A stretch of DNA of 64,000 nucleotides, from positions 1 to 64,000 of the forward strand of contig NZ_NJIG01000022.1 in the NCBI RefSeq assembly GCF_002209535.1. The letters are read 5' to 3'. Position numbers and translations under genes: made by a program. Below the pieces are notes generated by a model. That model did not search any database. It was not told the origin of the DNA and saw only the letters and a program-made list of their open reading frames with translations. Position 1 is the first letter of the stretch; the number at the start of each line of letters is the position of its first letter. Below, one piece after another: positions 42,485-50,630 of this stretch. The DNA comes from Achromobacter marplatensis. GTDB lineage: Bacteria; Pseudomonadota; Gammaproteobacteria; Burkholderiales; Burkholderiaceae_B.

Positions 42485-44113
42485 ATGTTCAAGAATTTAA
42501 GTATCCGCGCAATCCTGACGTCCGCCTTGGGCGTCTTTTTTGCGCTTTTCCTGGTAACCGGCGCAGCCGTGTACCAGCAATTGACGTCCAACCGCACTTC
42601 GATTGAATTGCTACTGGACACCAACCTGGTCCGTGCCAACGCCGTGGACGGCGCAGGCGCTGAATTGCTGCGTGCGCGCCTGGTCCTGTTGGCGGCGCAG
42701 AGCGCGCTGCTGGAAGGCAAAAGCATCGACACGCTGGCCAGCATGCAGCGGCTGGACGGCTATACCAAGAAGGCGTCCGACCTGATCGACAGCGCCCGCA
42801 AGCAGCCTGAGACGTCCGCCGAGGGCAAGCCCTTGTTCGACGCGGCACTGGCCGCCTACGATGTCTATCAGCGCGACGCGATCGCGCCGATGGTGGCCGC
42901 CATCCGCGCCGGTAAACCGCAGGACGCCAGCCGGCTGAACCTGGAAAAGGTCACCCCGCTGGGCATCGCCTTCACGCAGGCTATCCAGAAGTACGTGGAC
43001 TATGCGGACGATGTGGGCCAGCGCGTGGCGCGCGACACGTCTGCGCGCATCAACGGCGCGATCGTGCTGCTGGTCTGTCTGCTGGCCGTGGTGGCCGTGC
43101 TGGTGGTGAGCCTGTACGTGATCTTCGCGCGGTCGGTGTTCCGTCCGCTGCACGACGCCGGCCGCCTGTTCGACCGCATCGCCAGCGGCGACCTCAGTAA
43201 CCGCATCGAGCAGCGCGGCGACAACGAGATCGGCGTGCTGTACGCCGCGGTCAAGCACATGCAGGACAGCCTGGCCCGCACCGTGTCCGCCGTGCGCTTG
43301 GGCGTGGAAGAGATCCACACCGGTTCGCGCGAGATCGCGGCCGGCAACATCGACCTGTCTTCCCGGACCGAGCAGCAGGCGGCCTCTCTGGAGGAAACCG
43401 CGGCCAGCATGGACGAATTGTCGTCCACCGTGAAGAACAATGCCGACAGTTCGCGCAGCGCCTCGCAGTTGGCGACGGCGGCCTCCGAAGTGGCCACGCG
43501 CGGCGGCAAGGCCGTGGGCGACGTGGTGGGCACCATGCGCGGCATTGCCGACAGCTCCAAGCGCATCGCCGACATTGTCGGCGTGATCGACGGCATCGCC
43601 TTCCAGACCAACATCCTGGCGCTGAACGCGGCCGTGGAAGCGGCGCGTGCGGGCGAGCAGGGCAAGGGCTTTGCGGTGGTGGCCAGCGAAGTGCGCGCGC
43701 TGGCGCAACGCAGCGGCCAAGCGGCCAAGGAAATCAAGGGCTTGATCGACGAGTCGGTACAGAAGGTGTCGATCGGGTCGGACCAGGTGGAAGCCGCCGG
43801 CGCCACCATGCAAGAGATCGTGGTGTCGGTGCGCCGCGTGACGGACATCATCAACGAGATCTCCAGCGCGTCCGAAGAGCAGTCGCAAGGCATCCAGCAG
43901 GTGAACCAGGCGGTGTCGCAGATGGATAGCGTGACGCAGCAGAACGCGGCGCTGGTCGAAGAAGCGGCGGCGTCCGCCGCGTCACTGGAAACCCAGGCGC
44001 AACGCCTGCGCGAAGCGGTCGCAGTGTTCAAGCTGCAAGCCGGCGGCCGAGTGATCGACGAGGAAGCGCCCGCGTTGGGCCGCGGGGCGGAGCCGGCGCT
44101 GCTGGGCGCCTGA
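42485..44113 (+). CDS. Methyl-accepting chemotaxis protein (Tar-like topology)
   Basis: A 542-residue chemoreceptor. A first membrane helix at about residues 10-30 is followed by a periplasmic four-helix-bundle sensor (about 31-190), a second membrane helix (I-V-L-L-V-C-L-L-A-V-V-A-V-L-V-V-S-L), a HAMP domain (residues about 215-270) and the signalling hairpin with the highly conserved tip G-I-A-F-Q-T-N-I-L-A-L-N-A-A-V-E-A-A-R. It has the usual start of this group (M-F-K-N-L-S-I-R). The C-terminus ends L-L-G-A and lacks the W-x-x-F pentapeptide that tethers CheR and CheB, so adaptation probably depends on other receptors. Ligand unknown. No other chemotaxis gene is close. Confidence 0.93.
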   Translation: MFKNLSIRAILTSALGVFFALFLVTGAAVYQQLTSNRTSIELLLDTNLVRANAVDGAGAELLRARLVLLAAQSALLEGKSIDTLASMQRLDGYTKKASDLIDSARKQPETSAEGKPLFDAALAAYDVYQRDAIAPMVAAIRAGKPQDASRLNLEKVTPLGIAFTQAIQKYVDYADDVGQRVARDTSARINGAIVLLVCLLAVVAVLVVSLYVIFARSVFRPLHDAGRLFDRIASGDLSNRIEQRGDNEIGVLYAAVKHMQDSLARTVSAVRLGVEEIHTGSREIAAGNIDLSSRTEQQAASLEETAASMDELSSTVKNNADSSRSASQLATAASEVATRGGKAVGDVVGTMRGIADSSKRIADIVGVIDGIAFQTNILALNAAVEAARAGEQGKGFAVVASEVRALAQRSGQAAKEIKGLIDESVQKVSIGSDQVEAAGATMQEIVVSVRRVTDIINEISSASEEQSQGIQQVNQAVSQMDSVTQQNAALVEEAAASAASLETQAQRLREAVAVFKLQAGGRVIDEEAPALGRGAEPALLGA

Positions 44114-44178
44114 TGGATGGGCGATGCCGCTGATGGCGCCGATGGCGTTGATGGCGGCCGCCCTGGCTCCAGCCCTGC

Positions 44179-44212
44179 AATGAGAAATGCCCCTTGCGGG
44201 GCATTTCTCATT
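44179..44212. terminator. Bidirectional terminator after the chemoreceptor
   Basis: A 15-bp perfect stem (AATGAGAAATGCCCC with its complement) and TTGC loop lies between the convergent chemoreceptor and Bug receptor genes. Confidence 0.85.
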
Positions 44213-44230
44213 AGCGCGGTACCGAGACGA

Positions 44231-45220
44231 TTATTGATCCAGCTGGATCTTGGCGTCGGCCGCCACGTTCTTCCACTTCTTCACGTCGCTGGCGATGACC
44301 TGTTGGAATTCATCCGACGTGCCGGCCACGACCGTGCCGCCCAGGCTGGCCATCTTGGCCTTCACTTCCGGCGTGTTCAGCGCCTTCACCGAAGCGTCGT
44401 GCAGCTTCTTCTTCACGTCTTCCGGCAGGCCCTTGGGCGCCAGCAGGCCGTTCCAGGCATTGGCTTCATAACGCGGCAGACCGGCTTCCTTGAAGGTCGG
44501 CGTGTCAGGCAGTTCCGGCGAACGCGTATCGGCGGCGATGGCGATCGGACGGATCTGGCCGCCCTTGATGTAGGGCAGCGATGCCGGCACCGGTTCCCAG
44601 ATCATCGAGACCTGGCCGCTGATCACGTCGGTGAACGCCGGGCCTGCGCCGCGGTAGGCGATGTGCATGAGCTTGGCGCCCGTCATCGACTTCATCAGCT
44701 CCATGGCGAGGTTGCCCAGGCCGCCCGCGCCCGACGAGGCGTAGGTGTAGCGGTCCGGATTCGCCTTGGAGGTGGCGATCAGCGCGTTCAAGTCGGCCGC
44801 CGGGAAGTCCTTCGTCACGCTCAGCACGCCCGGCACGGTCACCAGTTGCGTGATCGCGGTGAAGTCCTGCACGGCGTCATAGGTCAGCGACTTGTACACG
44901 GCGGGGTTGGTGCCGTGGGTGCTGGATGAGGCCAGCAGCAAGATGTAGCCGTCGGGGGCGGCATCGGCGACGTAGCGCGTGCCGATCGAGCCGCCGGCAC
45001 CCGCCTTGTTTTCCACGACCACGGTGGCGCCCAGTTCGGTGCCCAGTTGCGCGGCGAAAACGCGGCCGATGATGTCGGCGGTGCCGCCGGGGGCGAACGG
45101 CACGATCAGGCGCAGGGGCTTGGAGGGGTAGTCGGTGGCCTGTTGCGCCGAAGCGGCGCCGGCGGCCAGCGTGGCGCCGGTCAGCAGCGCCAGGGCGATG
45201 GTGGATTTCTTGAAGTTCAT
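44231..45220 (-). CDS. Bug-family (TctC) periplasmic solute receptor
   Basis: A 329-residue secreted protein with a Sec signal ending A-S-A-Q-Q. It shows the Bug pattern: Y-P-S-K-P-L-R-L-I-V-P-F-A-P-G-G-T-A-D-I-I-G-R at the N-terminus, V-E-N-K-A-G-A-G-G-S-I-G and A-P-D-G-Y. Bug receptors bind carboxylates or other small solutes and are greatly expanded in Bordetella and Achromobacter, usually without linked TctA/TctB membrane subunits, as here. It follows the alpha/beta hydrolase gene after 19 bp. The pair probably handles the same substrate, with a LysR regulator divergent to both. Confidence 0.93.
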   Translation of the reverse strand: MNFKKSTIALALLTGATLAAGAASAQQATDYPSKPLRLIVPFAPGGTADIIGRVFAAQLGTELGATVVVENKAGAGGSIGTRYVADAAPDGYILLLASSSTHGTNPAVYKSLTYDAVQDFTAITQLVTVPGVLSVTKDFPAADLNALIATSKANPDRYTYASSGAGGLGNLAMELMKSMTGAKLMHIAYRGAGPAFTDVISGQVSMIWEPVPASLPYIKGGQIRPIAIAADTRSPELPDTPTFKEAGLPRYEANAWNGLLAPKGLPEDVKKKLHDASVKALNTPEVKAKMASLGGTVVAGTSDEFQQVIASDVKKWKNVAADAKIQLDQ

Positions 45221-45239
45221 CTGTGTCTCCAGGCGAAGG

Positions 45240-46196
45240 TTAGTCGAGGCTGCGGTCGAGCCAATCGACGATCAATCCGGCTATCTGGTCGCTATTGCGG
45301 TCCAGCATGCAGAAATGGGAATTGCCGGCGATGCCGGCGGAAGGCAGGTCCAGCGTTTCGGCGCGGACGCCCGCAATACGCAGGGCCCGCCAATAGGCGT
45401 CCGTCTGGGCGCGGTAGCGCAACCAGGTCTCGTCCGCCTGAAAGTGATCGCCCCACACCAGCAAGTGCGGGGGCAACTGCCAGGGCACGGCGGCCGGGGT
45501 GCCGGTGGGTTCCAGCGCGACGACGGCGCGGATGGTGGCGGCGTATTCATGGGCCAGCAGCGTGGCGAAGCCGCCGCCCTGGCTATGGCCGAAGACGATG
45601 CAGGGGCCAGCCAGTTCCAGCAATTGCCGGTACGCGTCCAGCGCCATGTCGCCATGCGTCAGCCAACGCGGCACGAACTGCTTGGCGAAAGTGTCGAAGG
45701 AGTCGATGGGGAACTGCTGCGCCGGATAGGCGTGGCGCGGTTGCCCGGCGGGCGCATAGCCCGAAGCCGGGCCGATGCGGAACAGGCGCCAGGCTTCTTC
45801 CTTGGACCGGAAGATCGGCGCACTGTCGTAGACCTGCGGATACATCGCCCAGGACGCGCGGCCGCGTTCGGGCGCATCGGATACGAACACGTCGTAGCCC
45901 GCCTGCAGCAGGCGCCACAGCCAGCCTTCGCGGCCGTCCGGCGTGCTCTCCCATTGCGCGCCCGTCATGCCGCCGCCGTGCCAAAGCAACACGGGGTAGG
46001 GATGCAGCGGCTTGGCCAGCCGGTATTCCTGCACGTAAAGCTGGCCGACGCTGTAGCCGCCGTTCATGTCGATCAAGCGGGCCGAGGCGTTGTCCACCAC
46101 CTTTTTCTGCAGCATCGGCACGCCGCCGGCCACGGCTTCGACGCCGCCCAGAAAATGGCTGCGGATGGATTTGAGCAGGACAGGGGAGTCGGACAT
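45240..46196 (-). CDS. Alpha/beta hydrolase, probable esterase
   Basis: The protein is 318 residues from the ATG at 46196, the fifth codon of a slightly longer frame. It has L-L-W-H-G-G-G-M-T-G (oxyanion loop), the nucleophile elbow G-H-S-Q-G-G-G near residue 200 and a C-terminal His in G-N-S-H-F-C-M-L-D. An Asp in the strand before it, around L-V-W-G-D-H-F, is the probable acid. No signal peptide, so it is cytoplasmic. It is first in a two-gene unit with a Bug receptor, which suggests that the imported compound is an ester or amide cleaved here. The substrate cannot be named. Confidence 0.82.
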   Translation of the reverse strand: MSDSPVLLKSIRSHFLGGVEAVAGGVPMLQKKVVDNASARLIDMNGGYSVGQLYVQEYRLAKPLHPYPVLLWHGGGMTGAQWESTPDGREGWLWRLLQAGYDVFVSDAPERGRASWAMYPQVYDSAPIFRSKEEAWRLFRIGPASGYAPAGQPRHAYPAQQFPIDSFDTFAKQFVPRWLTHGDMALDAYRQLLELAGPCIVFGHSQGGGFATLLAHEYAATIRAVVALEPTGTPAAVPWQLPPHLLVWGDHFQADETWLRYRAQTDAYWRALRIAGVRAETLDLPSAGIAGNSHFCMLDRNSDQIAGLIVDWLDRSLD

Positions 46197-46269
46197 CGGC
46201 GTTTCCAAGGAATGGACGCCGCGATGTTAGTTGCCAGATGTATCTGGGTTGTGCAAAATGAGCATCCAT

Positions 46270-46286
46270 TGTGCCGATTCGGCACA
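46270..46286. promoter_or_regulatory. Palindrome between lysR and the hydrolase gene
   Basis: TGTGCCGATTCGGCACA is a perfect inverted repeat with one central base. It lies midway between divergent genes, where a LysR protein would bind (T-Nx-A type dyad). Confidence 0.55.
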
Positions 46287-46298
46287 GATGTTGCCCCC

Positions 46299-46376
46299 AC
46301 GCCGCGCGCACTTCGTGCGCTTGCTGCCCCCCGAGGGGGCGCTTTCCCCTTGGGGCGGCCCGGCGGGGAAAGGGCC
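46299..46376 (+). repeat. GC-rich dispersed repeat (Burkholderiales type)
   Basis: The stretch contains CACTTCGTGCGC, CTGCCCCCCGAGGGGGC and CTTGGGGCGGCCCGGCGGG, a mosaic of short inverted pairs. I recall very similar intergenic sequences from many Burkholderiales genomes, but cannot confirm this by search. Confidence 0.6.
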
Positions 46377-46400
46377 CACGAGCGCCGCACGGAGAGTCAT

Positions 46401-47318
46401 ATGGACACTAAATGGCTGGAAGACTTCGTCGCCTTATCGAAGTCGCGCAACATGTTCCAGGCGGCCGAGGCGCGCAGCGTGACGCATCCGGCGTTCGGGC
46501 GCCGCATCAAGGCGCTTGAGGAGTGGGCGGGCGTGCCGCTGGTTGAGCGCGGTCATCAGGCCACCACCCTCAACCCGGCGGGGCGCAGCATGCTGGCTGC
46601 GGCCATCGACGTGCTGGACATCCTGCGCGACACGCGCCAGGCGCTGCAAAAGCCCGAGCAGGAGCGCAACCGCAAGATCACCATCGCCTCAGGCAAGACG
46701 CTGGCGCATTCCGTGCTGCCGGGCGTGATGGCCAGCGTGCAGCAGGGCATGCCGGCGTTCCAGCTGAAAGTCATCACCACCACGCTGAACTACGGGGTGG
46801 ACATGCTGGCGGACGGCGAGGTGGATTTCCTGCTGTGCCATGCGCACGAGCCGCTCTACGCCAAGATCGACAACCCCGGCTACCGATGCCGGCGCGTCGG
46901 CGCCGACAAGCTGGTGGCCGTCAGCGCGCCCGTCAGCCCGGGCGGGCGGCACCCGCGCCACGCCGTGCCCAAGCTGGCCTCGGACCCCGCCGTGCCGTTC
47001 CTGGCATACGCAGACAGCATGTCGCTGGGCCGCATCCTGCATGACCGCCTGCGCGGGCTTTGCGTGGTGCCGCTGCTGCAGACCATGTATGAATCCGATC
47101 TGGCCGATGCCTTGCACGCGATGGCGCGCCAGGGTTTTGGCCTGGCCTGGTTGCCGCATACGCTGATCGAAGCCGACCTGCGGGCCGGCACGCTGGTGCG
47201 CGCCGACAGCGCCCGCAACGATATCCATATGGAGATCCGGCTGTACCAGTCGGTCGACAACGCCAAGCCGCTGGCCCGCCAGGTATGGAGCCGAATCGAA
47301 GCCTACGCGGCCAGATGA
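46401..47318 (+). CDS. LysR-family transcriptional regulator
   Basis: The protein is 305 residues from the ATG at 46401, with GGAGAG upstream. A much longer open frame exists 5' of it, but it runs antisense to the hydrolase and is not coding. The N-terminus is M-D-T-K-W-L-E-D-F-V-A-L-S with a helix-turn-helix over N-M-F-Q-A-A-E-A-R-S-V-T-H-P-A-F-G-R-R-I-K. The His-Pro-Ala variant in the recognition helix (often Gln-Pro/Ser-Ala) is typical of a LysR subgroup. It is divergent from the hydrolase/Bug unit and has a palindrome upstream, so it probably controls that unit. Confidence 0.92.
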   Translation: MDTKWLEDFVALSKSRNMFQAAEARSVTHPAFGRRIKALEEWAGVPLVERGHQATTLNPAGRSMLAAAIDVLDILRDTRQALQKPEQERNRKITIASGKTLAHSVLPGVMASVQQGMPAFQLKVITTTLNYGVDMLADGEVDFLLCHAHEPLYAKIDNPGYRCRRVGADKLVAVSAPVSPGGRHPRHAVPKLASDPAVPFLAYADSMSLGRILHDRLRGLCVVPLLQTMYESDLADALHAMARQGFGLAWLPHTLIEADLRAGTLVRADSARNDIHMEIRLYQSVDNAKPLARQVWSRIEAYAAR

Positions 47319-47429
47319 CGACACCGTTTTGGCGCGTTGGGCGATCAAAGGGGGGCAAAAGATGCCGCCGGGCGCGCTCAGGCATAAAATAGAAAATTAC
47401 CCTTTCCCGCACACACAGGATCCCGCGCC

Positions 47430-48902
47430 ATGAACGCACGTATCCCCGAAGACGCACTGCCGCCCACCTTGGACCCGAAGGCCCTCCAGGAATTTGTCGA
47501 CGACAAATGGGATAACGAGATCATCCCCGCGCTGACCGACTACATCGCCGTGCCCGCCAAGAGCCCGGCGTTCGATGCCGACTGGGAGAAGAACGCGTTC
47601 ATCGAGCGCGTGGTGCGCGATGCGGCGCAATGGGTCGAAGCGCAGAAAGTGTCTGGCCTGAAGCTGGAAGTGGTGCGCCTGCCGGGCCGCACGCCCGTCA
47701 TCTTTTTCGACGCGCCCGCCACCCGCAGCGACAACGGCGACACCGTGCTGCTGTACGGCCACCTGGACAAGCAGCCGGAATTCTCGGGATGGCGCGCGGG
47801 CCTGGGCCCGTGGACGCCCAAGTACGAAGACGGCAAGCTGTATGGCCGCGGCGGCGCGGATGACGGCTACGCCGTGTACGCCTCGCTGACCGCCATCATG
47901 GCGCTGGACAAGCAGGGCATTCCGCGCCCGCGCTGCGTGGGCATCGTCGAGACCTGTGAAGAATCCGGCAGCTATGACCTGCTGCCCTATGTGGACGCGC
48001 TGCGCGACCGCCTGGGCAACGTGGCCCTGGTGGTGTGCCTGGATTCGGGCGCCGGCAACTACGACCAGCTGTGGATGACCACGTCGCTGCGCGGCATGGT
48101 GTCGGGCACGCTGGAAGTCCAGGTGCTGGACGAAGGCGTGCACTCGGGCGACTCCAGCGGCGTCGTGCCCTCGTCGTTCCGCATCCTGCGCCATCTGCTG
48201 GACCGCCTGGAAGACAGCGGCACCGGCCGCCTGCTGCCGCAAAGCCTGCACTGCGAGATCCCCGCCGAACGCATCGAACAGGTGTCCGCCACCGCGCGCA
48301 TCCTGGGTGACGAAGTTTGGCGCCGTTTCCCCTGGAGCTGCGGCGCTGAAGGCGGCTTCGTGCTGCCGATGACGACCGAACCCGAACAGGCGCTCCTGAA
48401 CCGCACCTGGCGTCCGACCCTGTCGGTGACCGGCGCCGAAGGCCTGCCGCCGCTGTCCAGCGCCGGCAACGTGCTGCGCCCGCGCACCGCGTTCAAGCTG
48501 TCGCTACGCCTGCCGCCGCTGGTGGACGCCGTGGCCGCCTCGCAGGAAATCAAGGAATTGCTGGAAGCCGACGCGCCCTACAACGCCAAGGTCATCTTCA
48601 AGGCCAACGAGGGCGCCGCCACCGGCTGGAACGCCCCGGCGTCCGTGCCGTGGCTGACCCAGGCCCTGGACGCCGCGTCCCAGCAGTACTACGGCCAACC
48701 CTGCGGCTACATCGGCCAGGGCGGCACGATCCCGCTGATGAGCATCCTGCAAAAGGGCTTCCCCAAGGCCCAGTTCATGGTTTGCGGCGTGTTGGGCCCC
48801 AAGTCCAACGCCCACGGTCCCAATGAATTCCTGCACGTGCCCTACGGCAAGAAGCTGACCGCAGCCGTCGCCCAAACCATGGCGGCCATGCCGGCTGCCT
48901 GA
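47430..48902 (+). CDS. M20-family metallopeptidase
   Basis: A 490-residue cytoplasmic dizinc hydrolase. Metal and catalytic motifs: L-L-Y-G-H-L-D-K-Q-P-E (first His, catalytic Asp), Y-G-R-G-G-A-D-D-G-Y-A (bridging Asp), E-T-C-E-E-S-G-S (general base Glu and metal Glu), C-L-D-S-G-A-G and A-H-G-P-N-E-F (last His). The inserted lid/dimerisation domain holds V-H-S-G-D-S-S-G. This resembles the dipeptidase/carnosinase branch (CNDP-like) that cleaves dipeptides or acyl amino acids. Single gene with its own promoter region. Confidence 0.92.
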   Translation: MNARIPEDALPPTLDPKALQEFVDDKWDNEIIPALTDYIAVPAKSPAFDADWEKNAFIERVVRDAAQWVEAQKVSGLKLEVVRLPGRTPVIFFDAPATRSDNGDTVLLYGHLDKQPEFSGWRAGLGPWTPKYEDGKLYGRGGADDGYAVYASLTAIMALDKQGIPRPRCVGIVETCEESGSYDLLPYVDALRDRLGNVALVVCLDSGAGNYDQLWMTTSLRGMVSGTLEVQVLDEGVHSGDSSGVVPSSFRILRHLLDRLEDSGTGRLLPQSLHCEIPAERIEQVSATARILGDEVWRRFPWSCGAEGGFVLPMTTEPEQALLNRTWRPTLSVTGAEGLPPLSSAGNVLRPRTAFKLSLRLPPLVDAVAASQEIKELLEADAPYNAKVIFKANEGAATGWNAPASVPWLTQALDAASQQYYGQPCGYIGQGGTIPLMSILQKGFPKAQFMVCGVLGPKSNAHGPNEFLHVPYGKKLTAAVAQTMAAMPAA

Positions 48903-48972
48903 CGCACCCGCACGCCCCACAGAGCGCGGGCCGCCAGGCCTTGCGCTCTTTCTTTTTTCAGGACTGACCCCG

Positions 48973-49530
48973 ATGATTTCCACTTCCGACGCCTACGCCA
49001 ACGTGGTTGCCGAAACCCGCGATTGGCTGACCAAGGCCGTGATCGGCCTGAACCTCTGTCCGTTCGCCAAAGCGGTCCAGGTCAAGGACCAGATCCGCTT
49101 TGCCGTCAGCGACGCCACCGACGCCGAGGGCGTCCTGACCGACCTGCAGGACGAACTGGCGCTGCTGGCCGAAACCGACCCCGAAAAGATCGACACCACC
49201 TTGCTGATCATCCCGGACGCGCTGGACGACTTCCTGGATTTCAACGATTTCGAAGAACTGTCCGACCGCTTGCTCAAGCGCATGCGCCTGGTGGGCGAGC
49301 TGCAGGTGGCTACCTTCCACCCGCTGTTCCAGTTTGCCGATACGCAGCCCGACGACATCGAGAACTACACGAACCGGTCGCCGTACCCCATCCTGCACCT
49401 CTTGCGCGAAGACAGCATCGACCGCGCCGTGGAGTCCTTCCCGGACGCCGCCGAGATCTATGAAAAGAACATCGACACGATGAACAAGCTGGGCCTTGAA
49501 GGCTGGAAGAAGCTGATGACCAAGGCCTGA
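48973..49530 (+). CDS. DUF1415 family protein
   Basis: A 185-residue cytoplasmic protein. The N-terminus has V-I-G-L-N-L-C-P-F-A-K-A, the family's hallmark Cys-Pro-Phe motif, and a later F-H-P-L-F-Q-F-A-D-T and N-Y-T-N-R-S-P-Y-P-I-L-H-L-L-R-E. DUF1415 is conserved in many proteobacteria but its function is not known. The single conserved Cys in a hydrophobic N-terminal setting suggests a redox or metal role, but that is speculation. It lies 70 bp after the M20 peptidase gene and may share its transcript. Confidence 0.85.
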   Translation: MISTSDAYANVVAETRDWLTKAVIGLNLCPFAKAVQVKDQIRFAVSDATDAEGVLTDLQDELALLAETDPEKIDTTLLIIPDALDDFLDFNDFEELSDRLLKRMRLVGELQVATFHPLFQFADTQPDDIENYTNRSPYPILHLLREDSIDRAVESFPDAAEIYEKNIDTMNKLGLEGWKKLMTKA

Positions 49531-49634
49531 CGGCGGGGCTTGACCGCTGTTGGGGGGAGGCCCTCACGGGATATCCCTAAATGGCGGACGAATCAGATTG
49601 CATACAACATACCGTTTCCTTGCTGGAGACCCGT

Positions 49635-50621
49635 ATGCGAATGAATCGCCGCCACGCCCTGGGCGCGCTTGCCGCGCTGCCCCTGATGTCCCGTCCCGTC
49701 TGGGCCCAAAGCACCTTCCCCACGCGCTCCGTGCGGCTGCTGGTGGGCTTTGCGCCCGGCGGCCTGACCGACATCGCCGCCCGCGCGCTGGCCGAACGCA
49801 TGGGCAAGACGCTGAAGCAGACCGTGGTCGTCGAAAACCGCCCGGGGGGCCAGGCCATCATCGCGACGGTGGCCGTGGCGCGCGCCGAGCCGGATGGCTA
49901 TACGCTGGGATTCGCCGGCACCAACGGCATGATCCTGAACCCCTTGCTGTACAACAACCTGCCGTACCAGCAGTCGGACTTCAAGCAACTGGGATCGATG
50001 GGCAAGTCGCCCATGCTGTTGATCGTGCACCCCGCGCTGGGCGTGAAGAACGTGCAGGAATTCATCGCGCTGGCCAAGAAGAAGCCGGGCGACATCACCT
50101 GCGCCCATGCCGGGCGTGGCGTCATCAACCACCTGGCGCTGCTGCATTTCCAGTCCAAGACCGGCACCCAGTTTCAGGACGTGCCGTACAAGGGCAGCGG
50201 CCCCGCGCTGCTGGACCTGATGGCCGGCACGGTGCAAAGCACGTTCGACTTCCCCACCTCCGCGCTGGCCAATATCAAGTCGGGCAAGCTGCAGGTGTTG
50301 GCGGTGACCGCCGACAAGCGGCTGTCCAGCCTGCCTGACGTGCCCACCATGAAAGAGGCCGGCGTGGACGACTTCGAGCTCTACACCCGCATGATGATCT
50401 CGGGCCCCGCCGCCATGCCGGCGGAAGTGGTGAAAGTGCTGGAGAACGCGGTGCGCGAAGGCACGCGGGACCCCAGCCTGGTGCAGCAGTTCGCCGAACA
50501 GGGCGTGGCGGTGGAGTTCACGTCGTCCGCCGATCTGGACAAGGTGATTGCCGACGAATCCGCCATGTGGGCCCAGGTCATCAAGGCCAACGGCGTACCC
50601 AAGACCGATCTGAAAGCGTAA
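49635..50621 (+). CDS. Bug-family (TctC) periplasmic solute receptor
   Basis: The protein is 328 residues from the ATG at 49635, with GGAGAC four bases upstream; an upstream frame extension of 18 residues lacks a signal. The signal peptide has R-R-H-A-L-G-A-L-A-A-L-P-L-M and ends V-W-A-Q. Bug motifs: P-T-R-S-V-R-L-L-V-G-F-A-P-G-G-L-T-D-I-A-A-R, V-E-N-R-P-G-G-Q and E-P-D-G-Y. It is followed after 9 bp by a thioesterase-like hydrolase gene, forming the second receptor/hydrolase unit of the window. Membrane subunits are not linked. Confidence 0.92.
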   Translation: MRMNRRHALGALAALPLMSRPVWAQSTFPTRSVRLLVGFAPGGLTDIAARALAERMGKTLKQTVVVENRPGGQAIIATVAVARAEPDGYTLGFAGTNGMILNPLLYNNLPYQQSDFKQLGSMGKSPMLLIVHPALGVKNVQEFIALAKKKPGDITCAHAGRGVINHLALLHFQSKTGTQFQDVPYKGSGPALLDLMAGTVQSTFDFPTSALANIKSGKLQVLAVTADKRLSSLPDVPTMKEAGVDDFELYTRMMISGPAAMPAEVVKVLENAVREGTRDPSLVQQFAEQGVAVEFTSSADLDKVIADESAMWAQVIKANGVPKTDLKA

Positions 50622-50630
50622 GGACACCCC

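Noticed and set aside
45135..46400. Apparent 420-residue N-terminal extension of the LysR regulator
   Set aside because: It runs antisense to the hydrolase. LysR proteins begin just as at 46401, where a good ribosome site is present.
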